DNA of 64,000 nucleotides from Bryopsis sp. KO-2023. Lineage: Eukaryota > Chlorophyta > Ulvophyceae > Bryopsidales > Bryopsidaceae. The stretch's first letter is position 1. Each line of letters begins with the position of its first letter. A model generated the notes under the pieces. That model ran no database searches. It had not been told where the DNA came from and saw nothing but the letters and a program-made list of their open reading frames with translations. Below are positions 21,243 to 33,484 of this stretch, piece after piece. The stretch covers positions 2,356,001 to 2,420,000 of the forward strand of contig BSYQ01000008.1 in NCBI GenBank assembly GCA_030272585.1. The letters run 5' to 3'. The position numbers were made by a program, and so were the translations under genes.

Positions 21243-24200
21243 ATGGTGATGAAAGTGGCTGAGCCTGGTGGCGTCAAGGTGAAAAAAGAACCACGTGGAC
21301 CCCAGACCGACCTTGGGGAAAAGTTTAGCAGCTTTTTGAGGCTACCTGGGTGAAATGAACTTGATTTGGAAGAATATGGGCAAGAGAATTTCATGGGGGA
21401 GGCAGATTGAAAGGGGGGGGGGGGGCGGCGGGAGAAAACAAGAAAGAAAATTATCATTCTCCAAACACACATATGGTGATTGTTAAATTTGACGCAGGAT
21501 CATTTTTTCGACATATGCATCTTCTGTCATGGATGTTATGCTCCCCCCCCCAAAGAAAAAAAAGAATTAAAAAAAGAAGAATTCTTCTGTGGTGCACTTC
21601 AATATTTTCTCATTTATCTGGATGTTTTTTGTCGCTCAGGTCTACAATGTATCGGGAGGGAAAAGCTTGCCGGATTGGGTGAAAGACAGAAAATCGAGGA
21701 GGAAATACGAAAAAGACAACGAGGGGTACAAGACTCGACTGGAATTGATTCAAGACTTTAATTTCCCGACTTCATGTCGAAGATTGAAAGTCACGGAGGA
21801 TCAACAGCACATAGTTTCTTCCGGAACATACCCCCCGCAGGTAATGAACGCTGAGAATTGTTCCCTGGCCTTTCTTTGCCTCAGAGATTCAATTCTCTTG
21901 ATCTGATTTTCTTTTTTTTTCCAATCCTGAATGAAAGGTCTTGAACCTCCCCTCCCCTCCCCCAATAAAAACAAAAAAATAGTAATATTGGTAATATAGA
22001 AAAAGACGCAGTTCAGGTTTGTCAAGAAAATTGCCAAATTTTTTTCTGTAGCTTGTTCTTGTTTTTGATGCTTTTCAGGACAATTTTGAAAAACAAAATT
22101 CCGTGAGGGGGAAGCTGCCGGGAGATTTTTTCTTTGATCGTTTCATTTTATTTTTTATTTTTTTGGCTTCATGACAGACCAAGGTTTTCGAAGTGGCAAA
22201 TCTTTCCCTGAAGTTCTCGAGACATTTTGAGGCAGACGTCGTTGAATTCCAGGTAGGCATGTCATTTCACGGAACTGATCACCTAAAAAATTTGCAGTCA
22301 TGTTGATTGAAAATAAATAAATAAACTAAATAAATACAACACCACAGCAGTAATCCCATTGGGCAGACCACTGTGTATATACGTATTCTGTTTGTACATC
22401 ATTCTTATTGCTTAGAAGTAGCTATTTAACTGTGACTTTTTTGCATATCATCGAGTCGAAAAGAAAAAAAAACTGATTCCTTATGGACTTCGTACTCCAA
22501 GTACAGTACCTTGACTGAGCTGTTTTTTTCTTGTTTTTGTTTCTTTCTCCCCCCCCCCTTGATTTCCGAGACAGATCCTCACGGAAGATTACTCCAAACT
22601 CGTTTTCTTATGTAGAGATCGGTACTTGCGTTTCCACGCCAAATTTGGACATTATTATGAATTGCGGCTGCCCAGTCAATGCCAGGACATGAGTTATATC
22701 CCTTTCACAGGAAATTTGGCCATAGTGGGCTCCGAATCCGAAATTTATCGACTGGATCTCAGTGAGGGAAGGTTCAACGCTCCGCTGGCCACCAGAATGT
22801 CGTCCATCAGTGCATGTGGTGAGGGAATTTTTTTGAAAAAGAGACTGTTTCGCAAACATTAAGAAAATCTTAATATTAATGTAATAAACTTAAAATTTGT
22901 GAAAAAGTTGGCGTTGACTTTTTTTTTGAATTGTTTGTGGATTGATCATGCAATGGTTGGTTCTTTGTGGATTCCGTCGTGTGTGTCCTTTTTTGTTAGT
23001 AAGAAAATATTTATCATTCCCAGTGGTTGAGGTGGTGGTGTTTTTGTTTTCCTTTTCTTTTTCATATGGATTGCATTGTAGCATTCGAGCTCAAAAAAGG
23101 GTTGCACATATTTTTTACAGCATCATCCGCTTAATAAGCCCAGCCCGGGAATGGAACTGTTTTTTGGGGCAGGGGTGAAATTGTGGCTTATCATCCGAAG
23201 CCTGGGCTTATTAAGCAACGTTATCTATTTGGATTGACACATTTACTTTCTGTTGTAGAGAGTTCATTCTGAGGTGTATAATGTTGTTAGTGGAATTTCT
23301 GTTTATTTTTTTGTTTTGGTAGGATACTCCCCAAGTCATGGTTTGTTCGGATGCGTGGGGGATGATGGAATTTTGGAGTGTTTCGACTTACGTCAAAATA
23401 CTGCTGTCGGTGCCATCAACGCTGCGAAATCCTCTGGAGCTGTACGATTTTCCCCGTTGAAAAAAAAAAAGAAAGAAAGCTGAAAAAAAATAATGAATGG
23501 TTTAGAGAATCTTTGGCCAACATATCTCAGAATTTTTTCAAGACTGACGCAAAAAAAATTTAACTACCGAAAAACAGAAAAAGGAAAACTGTTTTCCTTT
23601 CACATTTTTGGTTGGCTTTCGAGCCCTTTGTTCTCCATGGATAAAAAAAAATGTCGAGAATTAGACTGAAGGCAAAAAAATGTCATTTGTTTACGTGCAG
23701 GAAAAAAATAAAAATCCAAATTCTCATTTTTCAGCAAATTTTTCAAAGAAATTTTTTGTTGTTTAAAGGAGCAAAAACAATTGTTGAAAAGAATTTTTTT
23801 CTTGATTTTTTTTTTTCAGCCAGATGCAGGACTGACATCGCTGCGTTTCGACGATAGCGGATTCAACGTCGCTGTGGGAACCACAAACGGTCTGGTCTCT
23901 ATCTTCGACTTGAGGTCCCAAAAGCCAATGCTCACCAAAGATCACATGTACGGAGCCCCCATCATCGACATCAAATTCCATTCGGCTTCCTGTGGGGGCG
24001 ACATGGCTGGAGTGAAAAGAGTGATTTCTTCGGACACTCACATTGTCAAGGTTTGGAGTGCGGACACCGGAAAGAGCTTCACCAACATAGAGCCTCAGCC
24101 CGGGGAGTTGAACGACGTGTGCGTTTGGAAAGATTCTGGCTTGATCATGGTGGCTCTCGAGGATTCAGCGATGCAAGTAAGGATTTGTGAGTGTGTATTG

Positions 24201-26123
24201 ATTATGATTGGCAGAGGTCCCATAGGCCTGGCAAAAAAAGGAGAAAAAAATATAAAAATAAATCTATATAGATATATACAGATATAGATAGATAGATGGA
24301 TGGGTTAAATCACCTCTCCGTGGATGGCCTCAAGTTTGCCTGATGTGAATTCAACTTTATTCATTCATTATAAAGTTATATGATTTTGTGTCATGGGCTG
24401 AAACCTCGAAGGTTCTTTTCAAGGATAGGGGGGGTGAAAGCAGATTCAAAAAGATGGAAATTTCTTCGAAAGAAAAATATATCAATCCGTTTCTGTCCCT
24501 CCATCCACGATTTCACTCCAACGATCCACAATACCCCCCTCCGACCCCATCTCATTTCGTTAAAAATTTTTGCTCTCTATGCCGATGCAGACTTTCTTCG
24601 TTCCCTCCCTCGGACCAGCCCCCAAATGGTGTTCATTTTTGGAAGGTCTGACAGAGGAGCTGGAAGAAGATGTGGGGCATTCTCTGTACGACGATTATCG
24701 ATTCATTTCCCAGTCTGACGTGGCAAAACTCGGCCTCACCCACCTCATCGGCACCCCCATGCTGAAAGCTTACATGCACGGCTATTTCATGGACGATCGA
24801 CTGTACAAAAAGGCTCAATCGGTGTCAGACCCCCTGGTGCAAGAAACGGAGAGGCAAAAGCACATCAAGAAGAAAATGGAGGAGGAGCGGCAGTCCAGGA
24901 TCGGAATCGTTCGAAAGATGCCCAAGGTCAACGCGAAAGAAGCTGCGAGAATTCTGTTGCGGAAAGAAGGAGAGGAAAAAAGCGATGCTGCTACTGCTGC
25001 TGCTGCAGCTGGTGGTGGCAGTGGGGGTGAGAAACGGAAAAGGGAGAATTTGGTGGGAAATCCAATGGAGGATTCCAGATTTAAGGCCATGTTCGAAGAC
25101 CAAGAGTTTGCTATTGATGAGGAAAGCGCCGACTTCAAGCTGCTGCATCGGAAAGGTGAGGAAATTAACTTAAAAAAAAAAAAAGAAGGGATGAAAAAAA
25201 GGACGAGCGCTTCGATGCTCACGGGCATGGAGCCCCAACAGGAAAAGGACGATCAAAAATTTGCTTCCTGGCTTCGTTTTGTGTGTGTGTGTCTGTTTCG
25301 ATATTTTGCTTACAATACCGCGTTTTCGGCCTATGCCATATCAAGCGTATAATGGGATTCCTCGAAATAACTGTCCATTTGCGTGTGTGTGAGAGTGTGT
25401 TGCCCGTACAATACATATTTGCATTACCAAAAAAACCCAGTGCCTTTCGATCCTTCCGAGGAAAAAAAAACATTGCAGCGATCCTTCACTGGATTCCATT
25501 TATCTAAGCATCCCTTCAGTTTCCTCTTCGGAGCTGAGTGGCATAGTTCTTGGTAAATGCATTCACTTGAACCAATTGTTTGTTTCTCATTTTTTCCAGC
25601 CAAACCTCTTCCTAAAGCATTTGCTCGGGAAGTCCTGGGGGACCACTTCTCGGAAGGAGAAAGCGACGACGATATCAGAAAAACGAAACACGGTCGAAAC
25701 GAACCCCAACTGGTCTCCGCTCAGGACGATGCTGCTTTGGATGTACTGGCTAAACCTGAAACTAAAGCTCAATTCGAGCAGGTGGCGCTCGGTGAAAGAG
25801 CAGCAGAGCTGGGTAAGCAACAAGGGGGGAATAAGCCTTTCCAGATGCCCGCTCGAGGCAATGTTGAATTCAAAATGACTTCCGATGGAGGTGGGGGAAA
25901 GAAAGACGGGAAACAGGGTGCAGGAGGACAATCGGATGAGTATCAGGAAAAGAAGCAAGGCCGATTGATGGATTGGGGAGATGAGGGTCGACCGGGGGGA
26001 AGGGGATATGGTCGGGGTCGAGGAAGGGGTGGTAGGGGGGAAAGAGGCAGAGGCAGAGGGAGGTCGAGTGGAAGGGGGAGGTCTGGGGGGAGGGGGGGAG
26101 GTAGAAGGGGAGGGAGGAGGTAA
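21243..26123 (+). CDS. NOL10: NOL10 (Enp2) nucleolar WD40 ribosome-biogenesis protein
   Basis: A nucleolar protein needed for small-subunit rRNA processing (Enp2 in yeast). Eight exons join in frame: 21243-21278, 21640-21840, 22178-22252, 22575-22818, 23323-23441, 23820-24176, 24591-25155 and 25600-26123, giving 706 aa (human 688). Exon 1 is a 12-codon exon ending GGVK, which leads into VYNVSGGKSLPDWV as in human NOL10. The beta-propeller fills about residues 1-345 (RLELIQDF, VFDL/LYDLRS-type repeats, VKVWSADTGKSFTNIEP). It is followed by the strongly conserved PAPKWCSFLEGLTEELEE and GLTHLIGTPMLKAYMHG, then the NUC153 motif SRFKAMFEDQEFAIDEES. Residues from about 665 form an RGG box (GRGRGRGGRGERGRGRGR) instead of the animal KR-rich tail. 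The exon 7 donor at 25155 (GTGAGG) fits best, but the frame stays open past it. Confidence 0.95.
23129..23216 (+). repeat. 88-bp hairpin element with perfect 15-bp inverted ends
   Basis: It lies in NOL10 intron 4. The ends GCTTAATAAGCCCAG (23129-23143) and its exact reverse complement (23202-23216) are separated by a 58-bp GC-richer centre. It looks like a small foldback or MITE-type element, but I see no clear target duplication and no second copy in the window. Confidence 0.75.
24304..24368 (+). mobile_element. SINE-like short element, copy 2
   Basis: A diverged copy in NOL10 intron 6. TTAAATCACCTCTCCGTGGA and CAAGTTTGCCTGATGTGAAT match copy 1, and it ends in TTCATTCATT. It is preceded by a GATA microsatellite. 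I see no clear target duplication, so it is probably older than the other copies. Confidence 0.7.
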
Positions 26124-26824
26124 CGATCAGCCTTTTATTCGGTTTTGCTCGCTGTCTCTATCTAACTGTTCCGTATGGCACTCTGGAAGAAAAGCCTCCT
26201 GCTGTTCGGGCAGTTTCAAAGATCAACAATGAAACGTTTCAGCATGATTTAGCTTGATTTCAGTCTTTTGCATGTAAGGAATGTTCCAAGAGCGCGAAAA
26301 GTTCCAACTCCTCTCCCAACCATTCTTCCTTCATTCGACTGAAACCATTCTTGAGTTCATTCGTCCTCTATCACTCTTTTGGTCCTGATTTTTTCCCTCC
26401 ACCTGTTTTTTTTTACCCCCAGTCTTTTTGAAAAATCATACAATATGGTGAATTCCAGAGGATGGGCAACTGGGTAAGATGACTTTGGTGTTTGAGTTTC
26501 TTATGTAGCATCTTTCAGAATATTCACTCTGGAAAATAGTAACTTTGGAATCCCACTTCTGCCAGTATGAGTATGTTCAGCAAGAACACTATTTCTTGGC
26601 TAGGATATCACATCTTTAAAAACAAACTAAAAAAAGTATCTAAGAAGAATGCTCCACTCAATGTCCGATTGTGCTTGGATCCCTTTTGTCCGGTGCAATC
26701 CTAAATACATTGAAAATGAAAAGAAAAAAATAGAAACTGCCCTGCACCTCTGTCAAAGTCGAAATTAAAAAAACGAAACGATTTTGGGAAACCTCTACAG
26801 AAACTTGATCAATGCTCAGCCAAA
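26124..26824. other. Convergent 3' spacer, NOL10 / NTF2-like gene
   Basis: This holds the two 3' UTRs of convergent genes. No exon or element stands out. Confidence 0.5.
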
Positions 26825-28098
26825 TCATAACCTCATTCGTCTCAGCTTTTTGATTTTCGAGTCTTTGATAGTGAACTCGTCCTGAAACTTGAACTTTCTG
26901 ATTCCCCATTTCACCACGTATGTCGATACCCACACCCCTTCAGATTTTTCCTCGGGCTCGGTGATAGTAATGGCTTCAGAAATGCTCTTATCTGCGGCTT
27001 CGGAGGAGGCCGAGGCGGTGTCAGACTGATCAGCCATTTTCAGCAATTGCTCCATCCCTGTGAAGAACAGAAAAAAATGATGTGCTTGTTCAGTGATTTG
27101 ATGTTTGTTTGTTTGTTTGTTTAGTGATTGCCTATCTCTTCTGTCGAATACGCAATGCACAGGCCAGTGGAGTTCTATCAAGTATTAATATATTATACTT
27201 AAGTATAATATTTACTGTATTGATAGAAATCAAAATGCAACACAGGACTTATTCGCCAACAGCGAAAGAGAACAATGAACCCCTTCTTCTGCAAAGCACC
27301 AATCCAAAATAATGCCCTGAAACCCAGCACACATTCCAGATCTGGAATGTGCTGGGTTGCACCTAGACGGAAGCAGGAGTTGAATGATGATCAGACCAGT
27401 CCTTCTCTCTTTTCGAAGTGTGCGGGACGACCCTCACCTGCATTCAGTCGCCTTATGATCGCTGTGGAGCCCACGAAGGACTGCTTATCGTGAGTCACGA
27501 GCTTGGCGTCGACGAGAAAGAGAGCCGCCACATCCGTACCAGATGCCCATTTCGCGTTCTTGGTTTTCAAAGCTTCCACGTAGGCGTCGGTGAAAGCCTG
27601 GCAAACCCCGCTGCTGTATACTTGCTCCTCCTGCTTCTCAGCTTCCGCTTTATCCACCATTCTCTGGGCGATTCGGCGGGACGAAGCTTCGAGCAAAGTC
27701 CGAGGAGGTCGGCTGGTGTCCCCCAAAAACAATCCACAACTGCAAGAAAATCATCAGAACGAACACAAGTTAGGATGCTCTTCAGAACGCTATTCTGGAG
27801 GGTGGGTGTTTGGAGGGGAAAACAAAAACTGTTTGTGACTGCGCGCCGACCCGTACCTTCTCACCGCCAGTTCGATGGAGCTTTTGGCTGGTCCCTGCAG
27901 TATCTTGTTGCTGTTTCTTGTATGCAGCCCCGCCGCTATTCGTTGCATCGTGAACGATTCAGGTGTCCTGAGGAAATCGATTTTGGAGCATCCCAGCCCC
28001 AGAGCTGCTGGCTCCTCCTTCTCTGCATTTTCTGGATTTTCGTCGGTGGCGGCTGGAGGTTGAACAGGTGTTGATCGACAGCATGAAAAGAGGACCAT
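26825..28098 (-). CDS. NTF2/SnoaL-like domain protein of unknown function
   Basis: Three minus-strand exons join in frame: 28098-27857, 27739-27438 and 27057-26825, giving 258 aa. The C-terminal two thirds look like an NTF2-like (SnoaL-type) alpha+beta cone. A helix (QAFTDAYVEALKTKNAKW) is followed by LFLVDAKLVTHDKQSFVG, then a helix (STAIIRRLNAGMEQLLKMA). A long Ser/Glu insert comes next, and then strands VWVSTYVVKWGIRKFKFQ and EFTIKDSKIKKLRRMRL at the very end. The first 90 residues include a Pro/Glu-rich stretch and FLRTPESFTMQRIAAGL, which I do not recognise. NTF2-like folds serve as enzymes or binding modules, so no reaction is assigned. Exon joins are well supported by phase; the fold call is moderate. 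Confidence 0.7.
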
Positions 28099-31000
28099 TC
28101 GCTGCCCTCTCAACAGTCTTTCTTCCACTCGCCCGTCAATACCGCGTCAAAAAGTGGACTTGAGAAAACACTCTACACTGATAAGAAAAATGGTTCTTGA
28201 GGGATGAGGCTGTCGGAAGGGGGCGGGTTAGATGAATTCTGAAACTGTGGCGGCGCGAGGGATAAGTGTATCTTCTTGGACGCTTGCCTCTGCCGTCGAG
28301 AGCTTCCTTGGAAACTGAAATTGATATTGTTTCAGAGTAGGCATCTGTGGCCTTGTTCCAAACGAAAGAAATAGCTTCTCACAGAACGATGAAAACTGGC
28401 TTTCATAAAAAAGAAAAGAAAATAACTTGTGAGTGTTTTTAAGCCTTTATGGTGGTGGAGGCACGAATTTCAACCCCAAACAAGGAAAACCGCTAAGATT
28501 TGCTGGCAGACGAAATAGAATACGTCTTCCTGGTTATTTCTATCCTCCGTTTCCTATTTGTTTTTTTTCGTTTTTTCTTTGGTGTTCTGAGGGATAAAAA
28601 TCACATGTGTTTTGGGTTGCAAAAAACTTAAAAGTTTGGTCAACCAATATCTCCCAGAAAAGAACCAGCCCAATATGCCCAGTTTTATTTTCTGTGTGTA
28701 TTTACACGGTTTTGACTGTTACGAAAATGATATCAGGGCCGTGACTTTTGCCCTGTTTTCATCCCCAGCGTTTTTGATGTGGGATATTGCACCATACCCT
28801 GGAGATGGTATGATTAACAATGGAGAATCAGATAGGGAAAAACATGCTGCAAAAAATATGACTACACCATTCGTTATCAAGCAGAACCATGATGGTTGCC
28901 GAGCGAGCCTAAAGGCTCGTCGCCCCATGGGCGGCTTTATAACTTTTTTTTTCAACTTGGCACATTTTTAGGCGCACTGGGAAACATCTCAGTGAGTTGA
29001 CATTCTTTTTTTTTCCTGTTCTTCATATCTTTTGCTATTCTTCTAGCTGTCTGACAAAATCAGAGTAAAAATTCCTTGTGGAGAACGGGTGCCCAGAGTG
29101 GAAACTTTTCTCCAATCGGTGGAAACGCAATTGGGCAGGTTTTGAAGAACCCTAATCGAATTGAAAAGCTGATGTGCATTGCGAATCGATGAAACAGAAA
29201 GGGTATCAGGAAACTGTCTTGACAAGCTCTTTTTTCTCGCCTTGATATTTTGGAAACTAAGCTCCTTGCTCAACAATCGATGAGAAAAACGGCCAGCTTT
29301 TTTTAAATTAGCTCGTTGCTATTTTTTAGAGATTTCACTGTTGGAAATTGTCCATCAAAACATAGTTTTGGCATGTAAAAACTCACAACTGTTGCTGCAG
29401 CAGACAATTCTCCCAAAACGGTCACAACTTACTGTGTTTTGCTCATCTAAGATGAGTCATGTTCAATGTTGAGTGCAAATGGATCTTTTGATGTGCCCAA
29501 GAGGATAAAAAAGGGATGTAAAAGCAGGCCAATTAAGATTGAGTGGAAAAGGATGGATCCTTTCAAAATTTTGTCTTGTAACATTATCATGTTTGCTTGT
29601 TTCTTGACAGTGGAAGGAGCGCTTCCGGAAACGTATCCGACGATCCTTATAAAAAATGCGGTGAACGATGGGTAGGTCGCTTATAATAAAACAAATTTGT
29701 TTTATTTTTGTGTGGTGGTTATCGCGCAGCGTTAAAGAAAACATATGACACCTTGAAAGAAGGAAGGAATTGGCTTGACCTTTGTGACATAGCAGAAAAA
29801 AACCCAAACAAGAATTGAGAAACAAAATAACAAAGACGAATTTTCTTTTGAGGGAACGTGCCTCACCAACCAAAATGAAATTGCCGATGGTCGGTGCGTC
29901 TCATTTATTTTGCCGGCCGCTCGGTGGAGTTGAGGTTGGTGGAGTTTTGTGGAACTGAACCTTTTTCGTTGTGCGAAACAAATAAAAATAAGCGAGAAAC
30001 CAAACGATTTTGAAGTCACCAGATACGCTACTGTACGAGAGCATCCCAGTGTTCTTGAAGAAGAAATGTGGGTGGATCTTGCACAGAAGAATTAAAAGAA
30101 ACCTTGATGTGACTTTGGACTCCAAAGTTCGGAGAAAGGGGTTCACATGGGTGCGGTTGGACGGTTGGAAAAAGAGGATGACTGGGAGCGTAAATATCCT
30201 CCAAAGGATTGCTCGAAAGCCTTCAGAGTTCTTGGTTTGCAAACCAAAAAAATGTCCAACAGAGATGGCATCTTGCCAGCCCTTGTAAGGGTTGAGACCT
30301 CTGAATCTCAACATTACATATCCCATAGATTAGTTGTGGGTGCTGGAAAGTTGATTTATTTCTTTTTTTTTTTGCTTTCAAGCTGAAATCAAATGAAATC
30401 GACCGAAACTGCTGGGAGGGTGTCACTGCGACCATCACTGTGGCAGGTCCTTTCTTTTTGAATTTACACAAAAATCTTATTCTCATCCCAACCCAGAGCT
30501 ACCAACATTTAGCGCTTGGAAGTGAACCCCTTTCCCTCGTTCCCAAATTACGCGAAAAACACAAGCAAAACTTGCATGAACCAAGGATCTCCCCCTCTAT
30601 TTGATAAAAAAAAGCAAAGTCAAGCCCAAATCCATATAAAAAAAGGAAAAAGCAAAACAAATTTACTAGCATTTTCACCCCCTCTCCAACGCTCGCATGA
30701 CAGGGACACGCAGCCCCCCCCCCTTGATGAAGGTAAAAGCCAGAAAATTATCCACCAAAGTAACCCCTCCTGTCCGTTTTCTTCTTTTCTGTAATGAAGG
30801 AGGAACTACGAAGGAAGCCGAGCCAATCAAACCTGGCTGTCAGACTCATCTGAAATTTCCACCAAGGCATCTTCACAAACCCCAACCCCTCCATCACAAA
30901 CACGAAACTTCCTCCCCCCCCCCCTGCTAAACTCCTTCCGATAAGATTTCCACACAAGCCACCGGTACCCAGAAGAACGAAAAAAAAAGATTTCCACCAC

Positions 31001-31114
31001 CACTCCTTAAAAAAACCCATTCTTTTCTTCTCTGTTTTTTTTCATGCTTTTTCAATACCCCTTCGTCTCAAACCTCTTTTTCCCCACTCCCTCCCCCTTT
31101 TTTTTTCATTTCTT
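28099..31114. other. Large spacer with possible unassigned exons
   Basis: This 3-kb spacer lies between two minus-strand genes. Its right part (30650-31110) should contain the MRG15 3' UTR and is C/T-rich. A segment at 29612-29671 is preceded by an acceptor-like TTCTTGACAG and followed by GGTAGG, and encodes GALPETYPTILIKNAVNDG. It looks exon-like and loosely RWD-domain-like. A second segment at 30381-30449 (CTTTCAAG before, GGTCCT after) encodes NEIDRNCWEGVTATITVA. I cannot join them into a gene. A double hairpin lies at 28904-28934. Confidence 0.35.
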
Positions 31115-33484
31115 CTAATTAGTTTCCATTCTCATACTCCACAACGCAGCATCCATCTTCATCCCAGTAGGGGCCGTGTGAATCAGAGCAGTTCCGGTCG
31201 ACATTCCATTTCCCCCCCCTCCTCCTCCTCCTCCATGAATGGCTGGCATCAACGTTCGAGACCGATACTCAGTAAACTTGGCGAAAAAAGTATGACGGTT
31301 CGCCATCAAGAAATTTGCGAAATCCTGCAACCTTGCCCGCAGCGTAGTGCCTTGATGAGTGGTGGTCGGCACTACCGGGACTATGTCTGGCAATTTGATG
31401 AGCAATCTCAGCAGATGCTCCGCACCGAACACCGCTGATGCGCACGTCCCGTTGGCCAGCAGCTTCTTGGCATCTTCCCATTCGACCTTGTACAGCAAAT
31501 GCTTCTCGAGGCTTTTGTCGAAATATTCCTCCAAACCTGTCGCCAACTCTCTGAGCTCCGTCACTGGGCATCTGGATTCATCGAAAAAAACAACAACAAA
31601 AAGTCAACACACTCGGTTATCCAGCCGTTTGAAATATTTTCTCCGTTACTGAAGATTTTCATTCAGGGAGCATCAATGAAGAGGACATCCTTTCTATAGC
31701 ACTGGGTTTTGCTTGTTTAACAAAAAGAAAACAGGGAAAAAAAATAAATAAATAATTGAAACAGGAGATTCAAAGACAAAAAGGACCAACTGCATATCCC
31801 TGCAGAGGTTGGGTTTTGATTTTTTATTTTTATTTTATTTTATTTTTCAGGGGTTAAAGAAAGTTGCTTGGGTTACCTGCTTGTACCGCCATAGTCCACA
31901 AATTGCCTGAGAATTTCCATGGCGTTCGGTCTTCGAGGTGCAGAAAGCGTTCTATTTTGACTGATGATGACTTCATATTCATCCAACAGCTGTTTCTTGA
32001 GAATCGGGGGTACATCCACACCCACCTAAAACCAAATCAACAGATGCTCAGGGTCAGCAGATGCACCAAACATCATATATTAATATATCGCCATGCCCCC
32101 TCATTCCATTCGAAAGGAACCACACAAACACCAACACTAGAAATCAAAAACAATGATTTCAAGAGGTCCCTCGATTCAAGAATCCGGCATTGAGGTCCAA
32201 AATCTAAATATAAACATCCAACAATTGCTCGTTGACCTGCTATACAAAGGTAAAAACCCCATCCCAGTAAGAACAAACAAACAGACCAGTTGGTTACCTG
32301 AAGATTCATGTCCGCCATTTCATCAGCTTTCCTCTTTTTGGACTTCAGCCCGGAGTCCCCGTGATTGCTGACCGGCGTTTGCCCCACGGCTTTCCCCCCA
32401 TTGCCCTTCTTGGGAGGAGTGGCGGCATTGGTGATCGCTGGCAATGCCGGCTCCACTGGAGGAGCATACTCGTATGCCTTCTGCAACCCCATTTCTTCCA
32501 CCCATTCGTCCCATTTCTTATTCCAACCCTGGAATTATCATCGCACAGAATGATCGATTCTGTCAGAATGAGTAATAGGTCAAATGCTCAAGCGGGGGCA
32601 TCCCCCAATTTCGGAAGATGACTGGTCTTGAGGGATGGAGGTAAGGGAAATCGATGTAAAAACATCGGCCGTGCTCCACGAACAGCGGGTGCCTTCACGT
32701 CTTATTTGATAAACTTGTCGAGGCTTTCAGTGTCAATGTGCCATCTTCTTTTTCTGTTTTTTTTTCAACAGATTCTGGTGAATTAAAAAAAAAAGAAAAA
32801 CCCACACAGGGTATTTGATCACTCACGTGATAATGGAGGTAGTAGTACCACACCCCATCCGATCTGCATTCAGCTTTCAAAACCTGCACAGGAAAAAAAA
32901 CACAGACATTGTTTGTTTTTGAGAAACAATCATCTCATCATGTCATATGTATTTTTGGGCAAATGCCCATGTCACTCCAATTGGACAAGGGGTGGTCCAG
33001 CATGAGGCTTGCAGACAAAAACAACCCAAAAAAATAAATTCTTTTGTTCTGTATAAAAGAACATTTGGATAAACCAAGTCGATGGGAAAAGAGGAGGGGA
33101 GGACTGTACTGACGCGTCCGACGACCGACAGTGGGGAGTCGTTTCGAAATTTTCGCGAGACGCCGGGGTGTCATCGCCCCAGACTCGACACTTGATACAA
33201 ACACCGAAAGAGATCCGCCGGTCCCTCTAGGAATAGTGCCCGAGTTAGGAGGGGGAAAAGAAAACTCGAGGAGCTCGTTTGTCAAAACCCCACAGAGGCA
33301 GCAGCCCGCGCAAGAAACTCGAAATAGAGGAAGATTGGGGTAACGAAAAAAACAAAAAAAAAGAAAAGCCAAGGAAAAAAAAACGAAGAAAGTGATTCGA
33401 CCCAGGTCTCACCTTGGCTTCGTACTGCTTGTCAGTGTGAGGCACCAAAACCTTCTCAGCGATTCCATACAGGGGCGGAGACAT
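31115..33484 (-). CDS. MRG15: MRG15/Eaf3-type chromodomain protein
   Basis: A subunit of histone acetyltransferase and deacetylase complexes (NuA4/Tip60 and Rpd3S in other organisms) that reads methylated H3K36 through a chromo-barrel domain. Five minus-strand exons join in frame: 33484-33413, 32883-32827, 32528-32298, 32025-31877 and 31571-31115, giving 321 aa (human short form 323). The chromo-barrel is residues 1 to about 65, with VWYYYLHYHGWNKKWDEWV supplying the aromatic cage residues. A Lys-rich linker (SGLKSKKRKADEM) leads to the MRG domain (about 119-295), with ILKKQLLDEYEVI, LEEYFDKSLEKHLLYKVEW, FGAEHLLRLLIKLP and LQDFANFLMANRHTFF. A Gly-run tail of about 45 residues after the MRG domain is unusual; relatives normally stop there. 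Confidence 0.93.
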
